From Candidatus Gastranaerophilales bacterium (GTDB taxonomy: Bacteria > Cyanobacteriota > Vampirovibrionia > Gastranaerophilales > Gastranaerophilaceae), in contig CAAGGG010000053.1 in the NCBI GenBank assembly GCA_900769355.1, positions 1 to 64,000 of the forward strand: DNA of 64,000 bases, given 5' to 3'. Below are positions 25,567 through 33,995 of this stretch, piece by piece; positions within the stretch are counted from its first letter, which is position 1, and the number at the start of each line of letters is the position of its first letter. Position numbers and translations under genes: made by a program. The notes beneath the pieces are model-generated. The model did no database searches and was not told the origin of the DNA. It saw only the letters and a program-made list of their open reading frames with translations.

Positions 25567-26820
25567 TTATTCAAATGTTTTGTAAGTAGATTCAATATTC
25601 TTATCAATAACCTTCTTAACTGATTCCATCTCGGTTTGCAAGGCTTCTTGCTCTGTATCCAACTGCCTTAAACGCAATTCAAGAGTTCTGTCTTGTTCTT
25701 GAATTTTTTCAGTCTTAGCATTGATATCCGCAATTTTCTTTTCGTAAACCTGCATATCATAGTTATACTGGTTCATCGCATCATTATAAGCATTTTCATC
25801 AGTCTTCGTTTCAGTTTTCAACGTATAAGTTGCAGTTGTATCTTCATACCTGATACTTTGCGGACGACCTGTATCATCTAACTGCACAAATGCTCTTTGT
25901 TTTTGCTCAATTTTTGTTGAAACGTTTTCAGCATTAAACATTGTCAACTTATTTTGATTTTCAGTCGGTTTTGAAGGATCCGGAGCACTTTTTGCAGTAG
26001 CTTGCAAATCCTCTAATGTTGCAAAATAAGTTTTTCCACCTGATGTCCAAGTATAAATATTATCAGAAGAAGAAATACTTTCTGCCGGGAATTGTTTTTT
26101 AATTTGTTCTAATGCAGTTTTTTGCTCAGAATCAGTTGAATCATAAGGGTGAACCTCATTATTTCCAACGTAAGCTGGAACATTATCATTAATTTTATAC
26201 GCACCCAAATCAGCAGTTCCAGCAACAGCCTTGTTCAAATCTGTAAGAGTTGTAAAAGTCAATTTCCCGCCAGTGTCTGTGTACGTGTATACACTATTAA
26301 CATCAACGCTTGCAAAACTTGGATAGTCTGCAACAATTTTAGCGTAAGCATCTTTTTGCTCTTGAACAGACGCATCATATTTTGCAACTGGTTGCCCGTT
26401 CACGGTATATTCATTTGTTGCAGCATCTTGTTTTACGTTATCCTTTGGCACAAGACTCTTTTCAGCCTTGGTTTCAAAACTAACTTGCGGATTAGTCTTT
26501 TTAGACATAATTCCGGTAAACACATCAGAATAGTGGTAGTGAGAAATCGTATAGTTGTAACCATCTGGATCATTAATCAACTCAGACATATCAGAAATAG
26601 TTTCAGTGTTTGTTCCGTCCTGATAAGAATACTGTAAAGTCGTGTAATCCTGAGTACTAGGAGCAGTCGGAACTTCAAGTGCTAACAGTTCATTAAACGT
26701 ATTTGCACTCTGGTTTGCCAAAGCTGTTCTTGCTTGGTTAATTTGTTGTCCTTCGTATTCAACGTTTGTCTTTCTTGCGGTCAAGCCTAGATATCTTGCC
26801 TGAGAAGCTGCCATGCCCAT
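25567..26820 (-). CDS. MGxAASQAR-family protein with variable middle
   Basis: A 417-residue protein whose ends match those of the 543-residue protein at 51824. The N-terminus is MGMAASQARYLGLTARKTNV followed by EYEGQQINQARTALANQSAN; the C-terminus is a coiled coil with LELRLRQLDTEQEALQTEME and VKKVIDKNIESTYKTFE. The middle (about residues 55-330) holds two related units, each with a YDAS/YDST...EQK start, a YTDTGGKLTF or YTWTSGGKTYF hairpin and a TLxDL end. There is no signal peptide. Helical ends with a variable centre recall flagellin-like axial proteins. AAGGAG precedes the ATG. It heads an operon with the genes at 24736, 24280 and 23941. Confidence 0.8.
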   Translation of the reverse strand: MGMAASQARYLGLTARKTNVEYEGQQINQARTALANQSANTFNELLALEVPTAPSTQDYTTLQYSYQDGTNTETISDMSELINDPDGYNYTISHYHYSDVFTGIMSKKTNPQVSFETKAEKSLVPKDNVKQDAATNEYTVNGQPVAKYDASVQEQKDAYAKIVADYPSFASVDVNSVYTYTDTGGKLTFTTLTDLNKAVAGTADLGAYKINDNVPAYVGNNEVHPYDSTDSEQKTALEQIKKQFPAESISSSDNIYTWTSGGKTYFATLEDLQATAKSAPDPSKPTENQNKLTMFNAENVSTKIEQKQRAFVQLDDTGRPQSIRYEDTTATYTLKTETKTDENAYNDAMNQYNYDMQVYEKKIADINAKTEKIQEQDRTLELRLRQLDTEQEALQTEMESVKKVIDKNIESTYKTFE

Positions 26821-27070
26821 AAAGTTACTCTCCTTATTCTACCTGATTTATTTATAATGGAGTTTTTTATAAAGTCAACATTATATGTAAATTATACGGT
26901 ACAAATCTAAAAATTTATATAAAAAATTGCATAAAATCATACGTTTAGAGGAAAGAAAAAAGGAAATTTCATTCAGATAAATGAGAGATTACAGAATCAA
27001 ATTGACGCGCTACACTCGCAATTGAAAATTCAAAGGCATAAATGCAGAGTTTTTACATAAAACGAATAAG
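26821..27070. other. Intergenic region, promoter side of the coiled-coil operon
   Basis: About 250 bp before the S1 terminator. A TATAAA-like element lies at about 26853 on the minus strand, ahead of the ribosome site for the 417-residue gene. Nothing else is seen; it lacks the interspersed repeats found in most other long gaps. Confidence 0.4.
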
Positions 27071-27096
27071 AAAAAGGAGGCTTTCGCCTCCGCTTG
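27071..27096 (-). terminator. Intrinsic terminator of the S1 gene
   Basis: On the minus strand GGAGGC, a GAAA tetraloop, GCCTCC, then TTTTT (27071-27091). It lies about 35 bp after the S1 stop. Confidence 0.9.
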
Positions 27097-27129
27097 ATTT
27101 ATGAAAAAAGATTTAATTTGAAGTCTTTT

Positions 27130-28194
27130 CTATTCTTCTTCTAAAGAAACTCTATCAGGATTAATTGTCAAAGCGATACGTTTGTCTGCCGGATTGAATT
27201 TCAAGATATAAGTATCAACTTTGTCACCAGCTTGCAAGATGCAATCTTTTTGGTTTTGCAACTCAACAACTTCAGCGTGCGGTAACAATGCTTCAACCCC
27301 TGGGAACACTTCTACAAACGCACCAAAGTGCTTAATTCTTGTAATTGTGCCTTCAACTTTATCGCCTTCTTTAATATTTTTTTCTGCCTCTACCCATGGA
27401 TCAGGCTCAAGATTTTTCAAACTCAATGATACACGTTGTTTGTCGTGGTCTACTGCGATAACTTCAACGTCAATTTTATCACCTACATTCAATATATCTG
27501 TCGGGTGATCAATCCATCTCCAAGACAATTGAGAAAGTGGCAACAATCCATCAATTCCACCCAAATCAACAAATGCTCCGAAATCAGTAATTCTAACAAC
27601 GTCACCTTTAACGATTTGACCGGCCTCAATTTGAGAGAATACATTTTTTCTAGCTTCAACAGCACTATCGTCATAAACTTTTTTATTTGAAAGAATGAAG
27701 TTGTTTTGTTGAGGATCCAAAGTTAAAATTTTAACTTCCAATTTTTCGCCAACAGTCAATTCATTTTCTTTTACTCTTAATTGAGAAGAAGGAACAAAAC
27801 CTCTAACGCCTGAAACTTCAACCAAAACGCCGCCTTTTACAACACCGGCAATTGTACCAAGAATTGTCTCATCAGCTTCTTTAGCTTTTTCAAGTTCTTT
27901 CCAAGCATAAGCAAGATCGACTTTTTTCTTAGACAACAAGAATTTGCCGTCTTCGTCTTCTTCTCTTATAATCAAAAATTCGTATTCTTTACCTTTTTCG
28001 AATTTTTTTTCAACATTTTCATCTTTGTCAACAGCTTCACGTGTTGGAACAACCGCAATTGTCTTTGCCCCGATATCAACCATCACGCCTTGACTGTCAT
28101 AACCACATACGATGCCTTTAACTAAATCACCTTTTTGAAACTTGTAATCATATTGTTTCAATAGTTCTTCAAAATCTAACTCACTTGATGTCAT
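27130..28194 (-). CDS. rpsA: Ribosomal protein S1 homologue, four S1 domains
   Basis: The start at 28194 is chosen for the ATGGAG ribosome site and the normal N-terminus MTSSELDFEELLKQYDYKFQ; the frame upstream is not family-like. The 354-residue product carries four S1 OB-fold RNA-binding domains, recognisable as VKGIVCGYDSQGVMVDIGAK, TILGTIAGVVKGGVLVEVSG, VKGDVVRITDFGAFVDLGGI and VEGTITRIKHFGAFVEVFPG. The short size (E. coli S1 has six domains and 557 residues) is like cyanobacterial S1. It helps mRNAs bind the 30S subunit. A strong terminator follows. Because several genes here look leaderless, S1 function in this organism may be of interest. Confidence 0.9.
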   Translation of the reverse strand: MTSSELDFEELLKQYDYKFQKGDLVKGIVCGYDSQGVMVDIGAKTIAVVPTREAVDKDENVEKKFEKGKEYEFLIIREEDEDGKFLLSKKKVDLAYAWKELEKAKEADETILGTIAGVVKGGVLVEVSGVRGFVPSSQLRVKENELTVGEKLEVKILTLDPQQNNFILSNKKVYDDSAVEARKNVFSQIEAGQIVKGDVVRITDFGAFVDLGGIDGLLPLSQLSWRWIDHPTDILNVGDKIDVEVIAVDHDKQRVSLSLKNLEPDPWVEAEKNIKEGDKVEGTITRIKHFGAFVEVFPGVEALLPHAEVVELQNQKDCILQAGDKVDTYILKFNPADKRIALTINPDRVSLEEE

Positions 28195-28304
28195 TTTTAC
28201 TCCATTGTCATAAGACACTATTCTATTAACGATACAGTTATTGTAACAAAATTTTAAAAATTTGTAAAGTTTTTTGTAAATTCTCGTAACATTTTTGCAA
28301 CACA

Positions 28305-28332
28305 AAGCGAGGTTTAGAGATAAACCTCACCT
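28305..28332 (-). terminator. Hairpin after valS
   Basis: GAGGTTTA (28309-28316), loop GAGA, TAAACCTC (28321-28328), about 28 bp after the valS stop. The T run on the minus strand is weak (GCTTTGTG), so termination may be partial. Confidence 0.5.
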
Positions 28333-28355
28333 TGTAAAACGATTATTTTTTTTAA

Positions 28356-31025
28356 TTATGCTCTCAATGACTCTATCAAATCAGAAATTGTTTTTTCTTG
28401 AAGCTCGATTTCTTCAATTCTTGATTTTGTTTGTTCAATCAATTCTTTCGGCGCATTTGCAACAAATTTCGGATTATTAATTCTTCCTGAAAGCGATTTC
28501 TTTTCATTAGTTAATTTGTCCAATTTTTTCTGTTGACGAGCAATTTCAGCATCTAAATCAATCAAATCAGACAAAGGCAAAATAATCTTTGACGCAGACA
28601 CAACAGCCGTTGCACTCTTTGGTGGTACAGGCGCATTCATCTCTGCATAAGAAATATTTTCAACCCTTGCCAAACGTTTGATATAAGCTTCAATTTCTTC
28701 AAAAATCGGTTTTTCATCTTTTTCAGCTCTGATTTCAATATCACATTTAATTGAAGGAGAAATATTGAAACTTTGGCGAACATTCCTCAAAGAAGTAATT
28801 GTTTCAAACACCAATTCCATTTCCTGAGCCTCTTTCGGGAAGTCCAATTCTTCTCTAAATATAGGGAAGTTAGAAACAACAATCGCTGACTTCATTTCGT
28901 CATCACCCAACTGTTTAGAAGGTTTTGAAATCAACTGCCATACACGCTCTGTAATATGAGGCATTACAGGGTGAAGCATTCTCAAAGACATATCAAGAAC
29001 ATATCTCAAAACTCTTTGAGTGTTTGCTTTAAGTTCGGCATCTTGAAGTTGAATTTTAGCGATTTCAACATACCAATCACAATATGAATTCCAGAAGAAA
29101 TCATAAAGAACGTGAGCAACTTCACCAATTCTGAATTCTTTAATATTTTCATTAACTTCTTTAGCTGTCTTATTTAATTTATCCAAAATCCACTTATCAG
29201 CAATTGTCAGATTTGAATAATCAATATCCTTATCATCTACACCATCAAGGTTCATCAATACAAATCTTGAAGCATTCCAGATTTTGTTTGCGAAGTTTCT
29301 TCCATATTCAAATCTCTCTTCGCTCATCTTGATATCTTGACCGCCATAAGTACAAAGTGAAGTCATTGTAAATCTCAAAGCATCACAACCGTATTTGTCA
29401 ATAATTTTAACCGGATCAATTGTGTTGCCCTTAGATTTTGACATCTTTTGACCTTTTTCATCACGAATAAGACCGTGAATATAAACTGTTGAGAAAGGTG
29501 CTTTCTTTGTAAATTCCAAGCCCATAGTAATCATTCTTGCAACCCAGAAGAAAATAATATCAAAACCTGTTACAAGAGTTGTTGTTGGGTAAAATTTCTT
29601 GAAATCTTCACTTTCGGTATTTGGCCAACCCATTGTAGAGAAAGGCCACAACCCTGATGAGAACCACGTATCAAGACAATCTGTATCTTGTACGTAATTT
29701 TCAGGATCCGGATTTTCTTTTGCTACAACCATTTCACCTGTAACTTTGTGGTAATATGCCGGAATTTGGTGTCCCCACCAGATTTGACGAGAAATACACC
29801 AGTCACGAATGTTTTCCATCCAGCCCAAATAATTCTTTTCCCATCTTTCTGGAACAAATTTAATTCTACCGTCTTTTACGGCTGCAATTGCTTCTTTTGC
29901 TAAAGGTTCCATTTTAACAAACCATTGTTCTGAAAGAAGCGGTTCAATTGTTGTGCCGCAACGTTGACATTTACCTACATTGTGCTCGTGATCACGAGTT
30001 CTTAACAAGAAATTGTTGTAAGAAAGCATTCCAACAACTTTTTCTCTTGCTTCATACCTGTCAAGCCCGTGAAGTTCTTGTGGAACTTCGCCACAAGCCT
30101 TCATTGTACCGTCATTATTAATAACCCAAATTGGATTTAAGTTATGACGTTTCCCAACTTCAAAGTCGTTCGGATCGTGTGCAGGAGTAATTTTTACAGC
30201 CCCTGTTCCAAAGTTTTTGTCAACATATTCATCGGCAATAATTGGTATTTCTCTGCCTGAAAGCGGAATAATAACTGTTTTTCCGATTAGTTCAGAATAT
30301 TTGTGATCGTCTGGGTGAACAGCAATCGCAACATCACCGAACATTGTTTCAGGTCGAGTTGTTGCAACAATAATAGCTCCACTTTCACCTTTTACAGGGT
30401 AAGAAATTTCCCACATGTGCCCTTGTTCAGTTGCATATTCTGTTTCAACGTCAGAAATCGCACTGTTACAACGAGGACACCAGTTTACAATATATTTACC
30501 TTTGTAAATCAAGCCTTTTTCATAAAGTCTTACAAATACTTCTTTAACAGCATCAGAACACCCTTTGTCAAAAGTAAATCTTTCTCTTGAGCGGTCAAAA
30601 GAAGCACCCAAACGCTTGCACTGGTCTAAGATTGCACTTTTGTGCTGATTTGTCCATTCCCAAGTTCTTTCAACAAACTTTTCTCTGCCTAAATCATAAC
30701 GAGTCAAACCTTCTTTTGCGAGTTGTCTTTCAACAACATTTTGAGTTGCCAAACCTGCGTGGTCAGTTCCCGGAACCCAAAGAGTTTCATATCCTGCCAT
30801 TCTGTGATAACGAACCAAAATATCTTGCAAAGTTTCGTCCAAAGCGTGCCCCATGTGCAAAACACCTGTAACATTTGGAGGCGGAATTACGATAGAATAA
30901 GGCGGTTTGTCGCTTTTTGCATCAGCCTTAAAATATTCTCCATCTTCCCAAAATTTATAAATACTGTCTTCAGTTTCTTTGGGGTCGTAAACCGTAGGTA
31001 AATCTTCAATCTTAGTAGTTGTCAT
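28356..31025 (-). CDS. valS: Valyl-tRNA synthetase
   Basis: An 889-residue class I synthetase that charges tRNA-Val. The HIGH-type motif is PPPNVTGVLHMGHALDETLQ near residue 50, the KMSKS motif is in GQKMSKSKGNTIDPVKI, and the CP1 editing domain lies between them (TTRPETMFGDVAIAVHP). CPRC and CQRCG pairs suggest zinc sites. The C-terminal coiled coil typical of ValRS is present (LIDLDAEIARQQKKLDKLTN). Length is normal. AAGGATTTTTAT precedes the ATG. It is transcribed away from the spmAB operon and followed by the S1 gene in the same orientation, 162 bp on. Confidence 0.97.
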   Translation of the reverse strand: MTTTKIEDLPTVYDPKETEDSIYKFWEDGEYFKADAKSDKPPYSIVIPPPNVTGVLHMGHALDETLQDILVRYHRMAGYETLWVPGTDHAGLATQNVVERQLAKEGLTRYDLGREKFVERTWEWTNQHKSAILDQCKRLGASFDRSRERFTFDKGCSDAVKEVFVRLYEKGLIYKGKYIVNWCPRCNSAISDVETEYATEQGHMWEISYPVKGESGAIIVATTRPETMFGDVAIAVHPDDHKYSELIGKTVIIPLSGREIPIIADEYVDKNFGTGAVKITPAHDPNDFEVGKRHNLNPIWVINNDGTMKACGEVPQELHGLDRYEAREKVVGMLSYNNFLLRTRDHEHNVGKCQRCGTTIEPLLSEQWFVKMEPLAKEAIAAVKDGRIKFVPERWEKNYLGWMENIRDWCISRQIWWGHQIPAYYHKVTGEMVVAKENPDPENYVQDTDCLDTWFSSGLWPFSTMGWPNTESEDFKKFYPTTTLVTGFDIIFFWVARMITMGLEFTKKAPFSTVYIHGLIRDEKGQKMSKSKGNTIDPVKIIDKYGCDALRFTMTSLCTYGGQDIKMSEERFEYGRNFANKIWNASRFVLMNLDGVDDKDIDYSNLTIADKWILDKLNKTAKEVNENIKEFRIGEVAHVLYDFFWNSYCDWYVEIAKIQLQDAELKANTQRVLRYVLDMSLRMLHPVMPHITERVWQLISKPSKQLGDDEMKSAIVVSNFPIFREELDFPKEAQEMELVFETITSLRNVRQSFNISPSIKCDIEIRAEKDEKPIFEEIEAYIKRLARVENISYAEMNAPVPPKSATAVVSASKIILPLSDLIDLDAEIARQQKKLDKLTNEKKSLSGRINNPKFVANAPKELIEQTKSRIEEIELQEKTISDLIESLRA

Positions 31026-31123
31026 ATAAAAATCCTTCTTATTTTTTCGTATAGTTTAAAGATATCACAAAAAAAGTAAAAATAAAATTTATAAAGATTT
31101 TTCATTGAATTTAATTTACATGT

Positions 31124-31129
31124 TATAAT
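31124..31129 (+). promoter_or_regulatory. -10 box of a probable leaderless promoter
   Basis: TATAAT, then TTAACC, then the spmA ATG at 31136. TTCATT at 31101-31106 lies 17 bp upstream as a poor -35. There is no Shine-Dalgarno. Confidence 0.55.
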
Positions 31130-31135
31130 TTAACC

Positions 31136-31768
31136 ATGAATTATATTTTCTATTTTTTGATAGTAGTTTCGATAATCGCGGGAGCTCTCAACGGAAAGCT
31201 TTCAGACGTTGTAAACTCAATTTTAACAGGGGCTGAATTATCTGTAAAAGTTGCGTTTTCTCTAATCGGAATTATGGCTTTTTGGCTCGGAATGATGAAA
31301 ATCGCTGAACAATGCGGACTTGTAAAAATTATTGCAAAAATTATCAAACCTATTACCAAAAGATTATTTAACGAAATTCCGGAAGATTCACCAGCCATCG
31401 GCGATATCGCAATGAGTGTTTCTGCAAACGCTTTCGGACTTTCAAATGCGGCGACACCAATTGGCCTAAAAGCTATGGAAGAACTACAAAAGCAAAATAT
31501 AGACAAATCATCTGCCTCAAATGCAATGTGTATGTTTTTGGCGATGAATACTGCCGGCTTTCAGCTTGTTCCGGCAACAGTAATCGCTGTTTTAATCGGA
31601 ATTGGCTACAAAAATCCGACAGAAATTATTGCACCGACTCTTCTTGTGACAGGAATTGCCTTTGTCAGTGCAATTCTAATGGCAAAATTCTTTGAAAAAA
31701 TTTGGACAAAACAAGTTGCAACTCCCGTTGAGATCTCAGACGGCAAGATTGATAAGGAGGACGAATAA
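31136..31768 (+). CDS. spmA: SpmA-type nucleoside recognition membrane protein
   Basis: A 210-residue membrane protein of the Gate (nucleoside recognition) family, SpmA group. Family text includes FSLIGIMAFWLGMMKIAEQC, GDIAMSVSANAFGLSNAATP and GLKAMEELQ; five or so membrane helices are expected. In Bacillus SpmA and SpmB act in spore core dehydration, but homologous pairs are widespread in bacteria that do not form spores, where they are probably transporters of unknown substrate. Its stop codon overlaps the spmB ATG by one base (TAATG). The -10 box lies six bases before the start, so the transcript is probably leaderless. Confidence 0.9.
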   Translation: MNYIFYFLIVVSIIAGALNGKLSDVVNSILTGAELSVKVAFSLIGIMAFWLGMMKIAEQCGLVKIIAKIIKPITKRLFNEIPEDSPAIGDIAMSVSANAFGLSNAATPIGLKAMEELQKQNIDKSSASNAMCMFLAMNTAGFQLVPATVIAVLIGIGYKNPTEIIAPTLLVTGIAFVSAILMAKFFEKIWTKQVATPVEISDGKIDKEDE

Positions 31769-32301
31769 TGTTTCAAACATTGATGAACATAATTTCCCTC
31801 TGGACTTTACCTGCAATAATAGTTTTAATCCTCACAATGGGCTTATTCAAAAAAGTTCCACTATATGAAACGTTTACAGAAGGTGCAAAAGATGGTTTTA
31901 AAGTATCTGTAACAATAATCCCATATTTAGTTGCCATAATCGTTGCAATATCTATGTTTCGAGCTTCGGGAATAATTGAACAAATCGGAGTCGTTTGTGC
32001 ACCGCTTCTTGCAAAATTCAATGTTCCGGCAGACACAATTCCGATAATGCTTGTACGTTCTTTGTCAGGCTCTGGGGCTCTTGGAATTTTTTCTGACATC
32101 GCAAACCACCTTGGGCCGGACTCTTATGCCACAAAACTTGCCGCTGTAATGGTTGGTTCAAGCGAAACCACTTTTTATGTTTTGGCAGTTTATTTTGGTT
32201 CCGTAAAAATTACAAAGCTCAGGTATGCACTTTTGGTTGGAATTTTGGCAGACATAATCGGCATAGTTGCCGCGGTTACGGTTTGTAATTTGATGTTTTA
32301 G
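31768..32301 (+). CDS. spmB: SpmB-type nucleoside recognition membrane protein
   Basis: A 177-residue partner of SpmA. It shows the Gate-domain text VPLYETFTEGAKDGFKVSVT, IIPYLVAIIVAISMFRASG, RSLSGSGALGIFSDI and VMVGSSETTFYVLAVYFGSV. AAGGAGG lies before the ATG, which overlaps the spmA stop, so translation is coupled and the two probably form one membrane complex. There is no sign of sporulation genes in the window. A repeat-filled gap of 230 bp follows. Confidence 0.92.
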   Translation: MFQTLMNIISLWTLPAIIVLILTMGLFKKVPLYETFTEGAKDGFKVSVTIIPYLVAIIVAISMFRASGIIEQIGVVCAPLLAKFNVPADTIPIMLVRSLSGSGALGIFSDIANHLGPDSYATKLAAVMVGSSETTFYVLAVYFGSVKITKLRYALLVGILADIIGIVAAVTVCNLMF

Positions 32302-32309
32302 AAATCAGT

Positions 32310-32525
32310 TTATATTGGTGGGTGGTAGCTCGCCCTACTATTCTAAGATTTTTTAAAGTGAATAAGACAATAAGTAAATAGGTGAATAAGTTCATAAAGT
32401 TCGCCTTGCTCAAAAGTTATTTTGGTGCAGAGCACCCGATAAGAACTTATTTTCTTAACTCTTATTCACTTATTCACTGATAAAATAGGACTGGATACCT
32501 ACCCCGACGTAATTTCTAAATAACA
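32310..32525. repeat. GTGAATAA tandem-type repeats and flanking debris
   Basis: Gene-free. It contains GTGAATAAGACAATAAGTAA and GGTGAATAAGTTCATAAAGT at 32357-32400, then the mirror set CTTATTCACTTATTCACTG near 32460-32480, giving an inverted arrangement, and CCTACCCCGACGTAATTTC at about 32500, whose complement occurs near 39043. Confidence 0.7.
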
Positions 32526-32535
32526 AAAATAATTC

Positions 32536-33114
32536 TCAAATCATACTCAACAATGTTTTTGAACTTATTCCGATTATGTTTTCCAAGTCGCCGGTGAAAG
32601 ATTTTATATACCCTTCCGGCATTTCTTGAATTCCGTAAGAACCGGCTTTGTCGAAGGGTTTGAATTTATCAATATAGAACTTGATTTGCTCGTCGGTAAG
32701 TTGTTCAAATGTAACTTCACTTGTTGTCGATTTAATTCTACTATCACCTGTTACAGAATTTATTACGGCAATTGCTGTTACGACGTGATGAGTTTTGCCT
32801 GATAAGCTCTTAAGCATTTCAAATGCCCCGTCGTCATAACCATTCGGTTTGCCGAGAATTTTCCCGTCAAGCACAACAATTGTATCTGCGCCGATTATTA
32901 AAGACGGCTCTTTTACTAATGGAACAACTGCTTTTGCCTTGTTATATGCCAAATTTTCTATATAATCATAAGAAAAATCCGTCCTCGAGTGGTCTTCCAC
33001 ATACGGTGACGGAATGATTTCAAATTCAATATTATGTTTTTTCAGTATATCCGCTCTTCTTGGAGAAGAAGAAGCTAGGATTATTTTTCCCACCATTTTG
33101 TACTCGCTTTCCAT
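32536..33114 (-). CDS. maf: Maf-type nucleoside triphosphate pyrophosphatase
   Basis: A 192-residue Maf/YhdE-family enzyme that hydrolyses dTTP, UTP or modified nucleotides to monophosphates (house-cleaning). Marks are IILASSSPRRADIL (SSSPRR at residues 15-20), KAVVPL, LIIGADTIVVLDGKILGKP and YIDKFKPFDKAGSYGIQE. A start at residue 7 would also give a normal Maf N-terminus, but TATAAT lies exactly six bases before ATG 33114 and there is no Shine-Dalgarno for either, so the longer leaderless form is preferred. Confidence 0.93.
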   Translation of the reverse strand: MESEYKMVGKIILASSSPRRADILKKHNIEFEIIPSPYVEDHSRTDFSYDYIENLAYNKAKAVVPLVKEPSLIIGADTIVVLDGKILGKPNGYDDGAFEMLKSLSGKTHHVVTAIAVINSVTGDSRIKSTTSEVTFEQLTDEQIKFYIDKFKPFDKAGSYGIQEMPEGYIKSFTGDLENIIGISSKTLLSMI

Positions 33115-33120
33115 GCCTGT

Positions 33121-33126
33121 ATTATA
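33121..33126 (-). promoter_or_regulatory. -10 box of a probable leaderless promoter
   Basis: TATAAT on the minus strand, then ACAGGC, then the maf ATG at 33114. Same geometry as at 17869, 31136, 45970 and 346. Confidence 0.55.
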
Positions 33127-33153
33127 CAGTAAAAAACGAGCACAGAAAACTTT

Positions 33154-33390
33154 TTAGTATTGGGAAGTTTTATTGTAACGAGCTGTTCTGGCATTGATTG
33201 CGTAACAAGCGATATTTAATCGTTGTTTAAGTCCCATCATGTTTCTATACATGCTGGCGTAATCATTCATTGCGCTCATCATTTTTTGTGGATCAACCAT
33301 AGATTCCATACTTTCATGGTTGTCAACTTTTTCATCAGCATATTTTTTAACCAAAAGCTGGTCGATATAATCCTCAGCACCGATTGCCAT
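33154..33390 (-). CDS. Unknown Met-rich helical protein, 78 aa
   Basis: A 78-residue protein with a strong GGGAGG ribosome site before ATG 33390. It begins MAIGAEDYIDQLLVKKYADE, has a Met-rich middle (HESMESMVDPQKMMSAMNDY) and ends MMGLKQRLNIACYAINARTA and a basic tail. The small size, helical character and lack of signal peptide resemble secreted needle-like or coiled-coil proteins, and a weak likeness to the coiled-coil family ends is possible, but no homology can be claimed. It stands alone upstream of maf. Confidence 0.65.
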   Translation of the reverse strand: MAIGAEDYIDQLLVKKYADEKVDNHESMESMVDPQKMMSAMNDYASMYRNMMGLKQRLNIACYAINARTARYNKTSQY

Positions 33391-33584
33391 AGGTGTCCTC
33401 CCTAGATTAAATTGTATTCCTATTGATTGTAAAGAGTAAGTTGAGTGTGTTAAACTGTTCCTTAATATTCCTTATGTATATACTAAGTATTTCTTTCCCA
33501 AAAAATTGCCTAATTTAATACTTAATGTTAAGATTTGTTTACAATTTCGTTAAAATAGCTCATAAACATTGATATCGCAATAAA

Positions 33585-33620
33585 AAAAACGAGTCCTTAA
33601 TATAGAGAACTCGTTTTTAT
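33585..33620 (-). terminator. Intrinsic terminator of the Pro/Ala/Lys-rich gene
   Basis: ACGAGT (33589-33594) and ACTCGT (33609-33614) form a stem closed further by A/T pairs, followed on the minus strand by T8. It lies just after the stop at 33637. Confidence 0.8.
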
Positions 33621-33636
33621 GTATTTTGAAAAGCTT

Positions 33637-33861
33637 CTACTTAGCTTCTGCTGGTTTTTCTTCTTTCTTTTCAAATTTATCGTTAGGATCTGCTTTTGGT
33701 GCTTCTTCAGCCTTAGGAGCTGATGGAACGAAAGTATCTTTAGCTGGTTCTGCTGCTTTTGGAGCAGGAGCCTCTGCTTTTACTTGCGGTTTTGGAGCTG
33801 CTACATTTGATACTGCTCCTGGGGTTTCTGCTTTTCCTAAAAAGTTAATTGATCTAATCAT
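33637..33861 (-). CDS. Pro/Ala/Lys-rich small protein, 74 aa
   Basis: A 74-residue low-complexity protein with GGAGG before its ATG and a strong terminator behind, so it is surely expressed. It starts MIRSINFLGKAETPGAV and continues in repeats of acidic/basic Pro-Ala units (APKPQVKAEAPAPKAAEPAK, then APKAEEAPKADP), ending KKEEKPAEAK. Such sequence is unfolded and could be a linker, a crowding-dependent surface protein or a nucleic-acid associated tail. INFLGK at the start belongs to the hydrophobic-x-F-x-G motif also present at 9997 and 61101. Confidence 0.75.
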   Translation of the reverse strand: MIRSINFLGKAETPGAVSNVAAPKPQVKAEAPAPKAAEPAKDTFVPSAPKAEEAPKADPNDKFEKKEEKPAEAK

Positions 33862-33995
33862 ATAATTTTTTCCTCCAATTTTCTATGTTTTGTCTAAAAC
33901 ATGTAAAAAACAATTATTGCTAATTTTATCGACAAATATTACAAATATTAAGATAAAAATAAAGAGTGGATTTTTCAATCCACCCTTTGTTTATT

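Noticed and set aside
26149..26637. A 162-codon plus-strand frame antisense to the 417-residue gene
   Set aside because: Ile/Ser/Cys-rich translation typical of the complement of a coding strand; no ribosome site.
32350..32480. CRISPR array
   Set aside because: Repeats are short, degenerate and without spacers of constant length; no cas gene is present.
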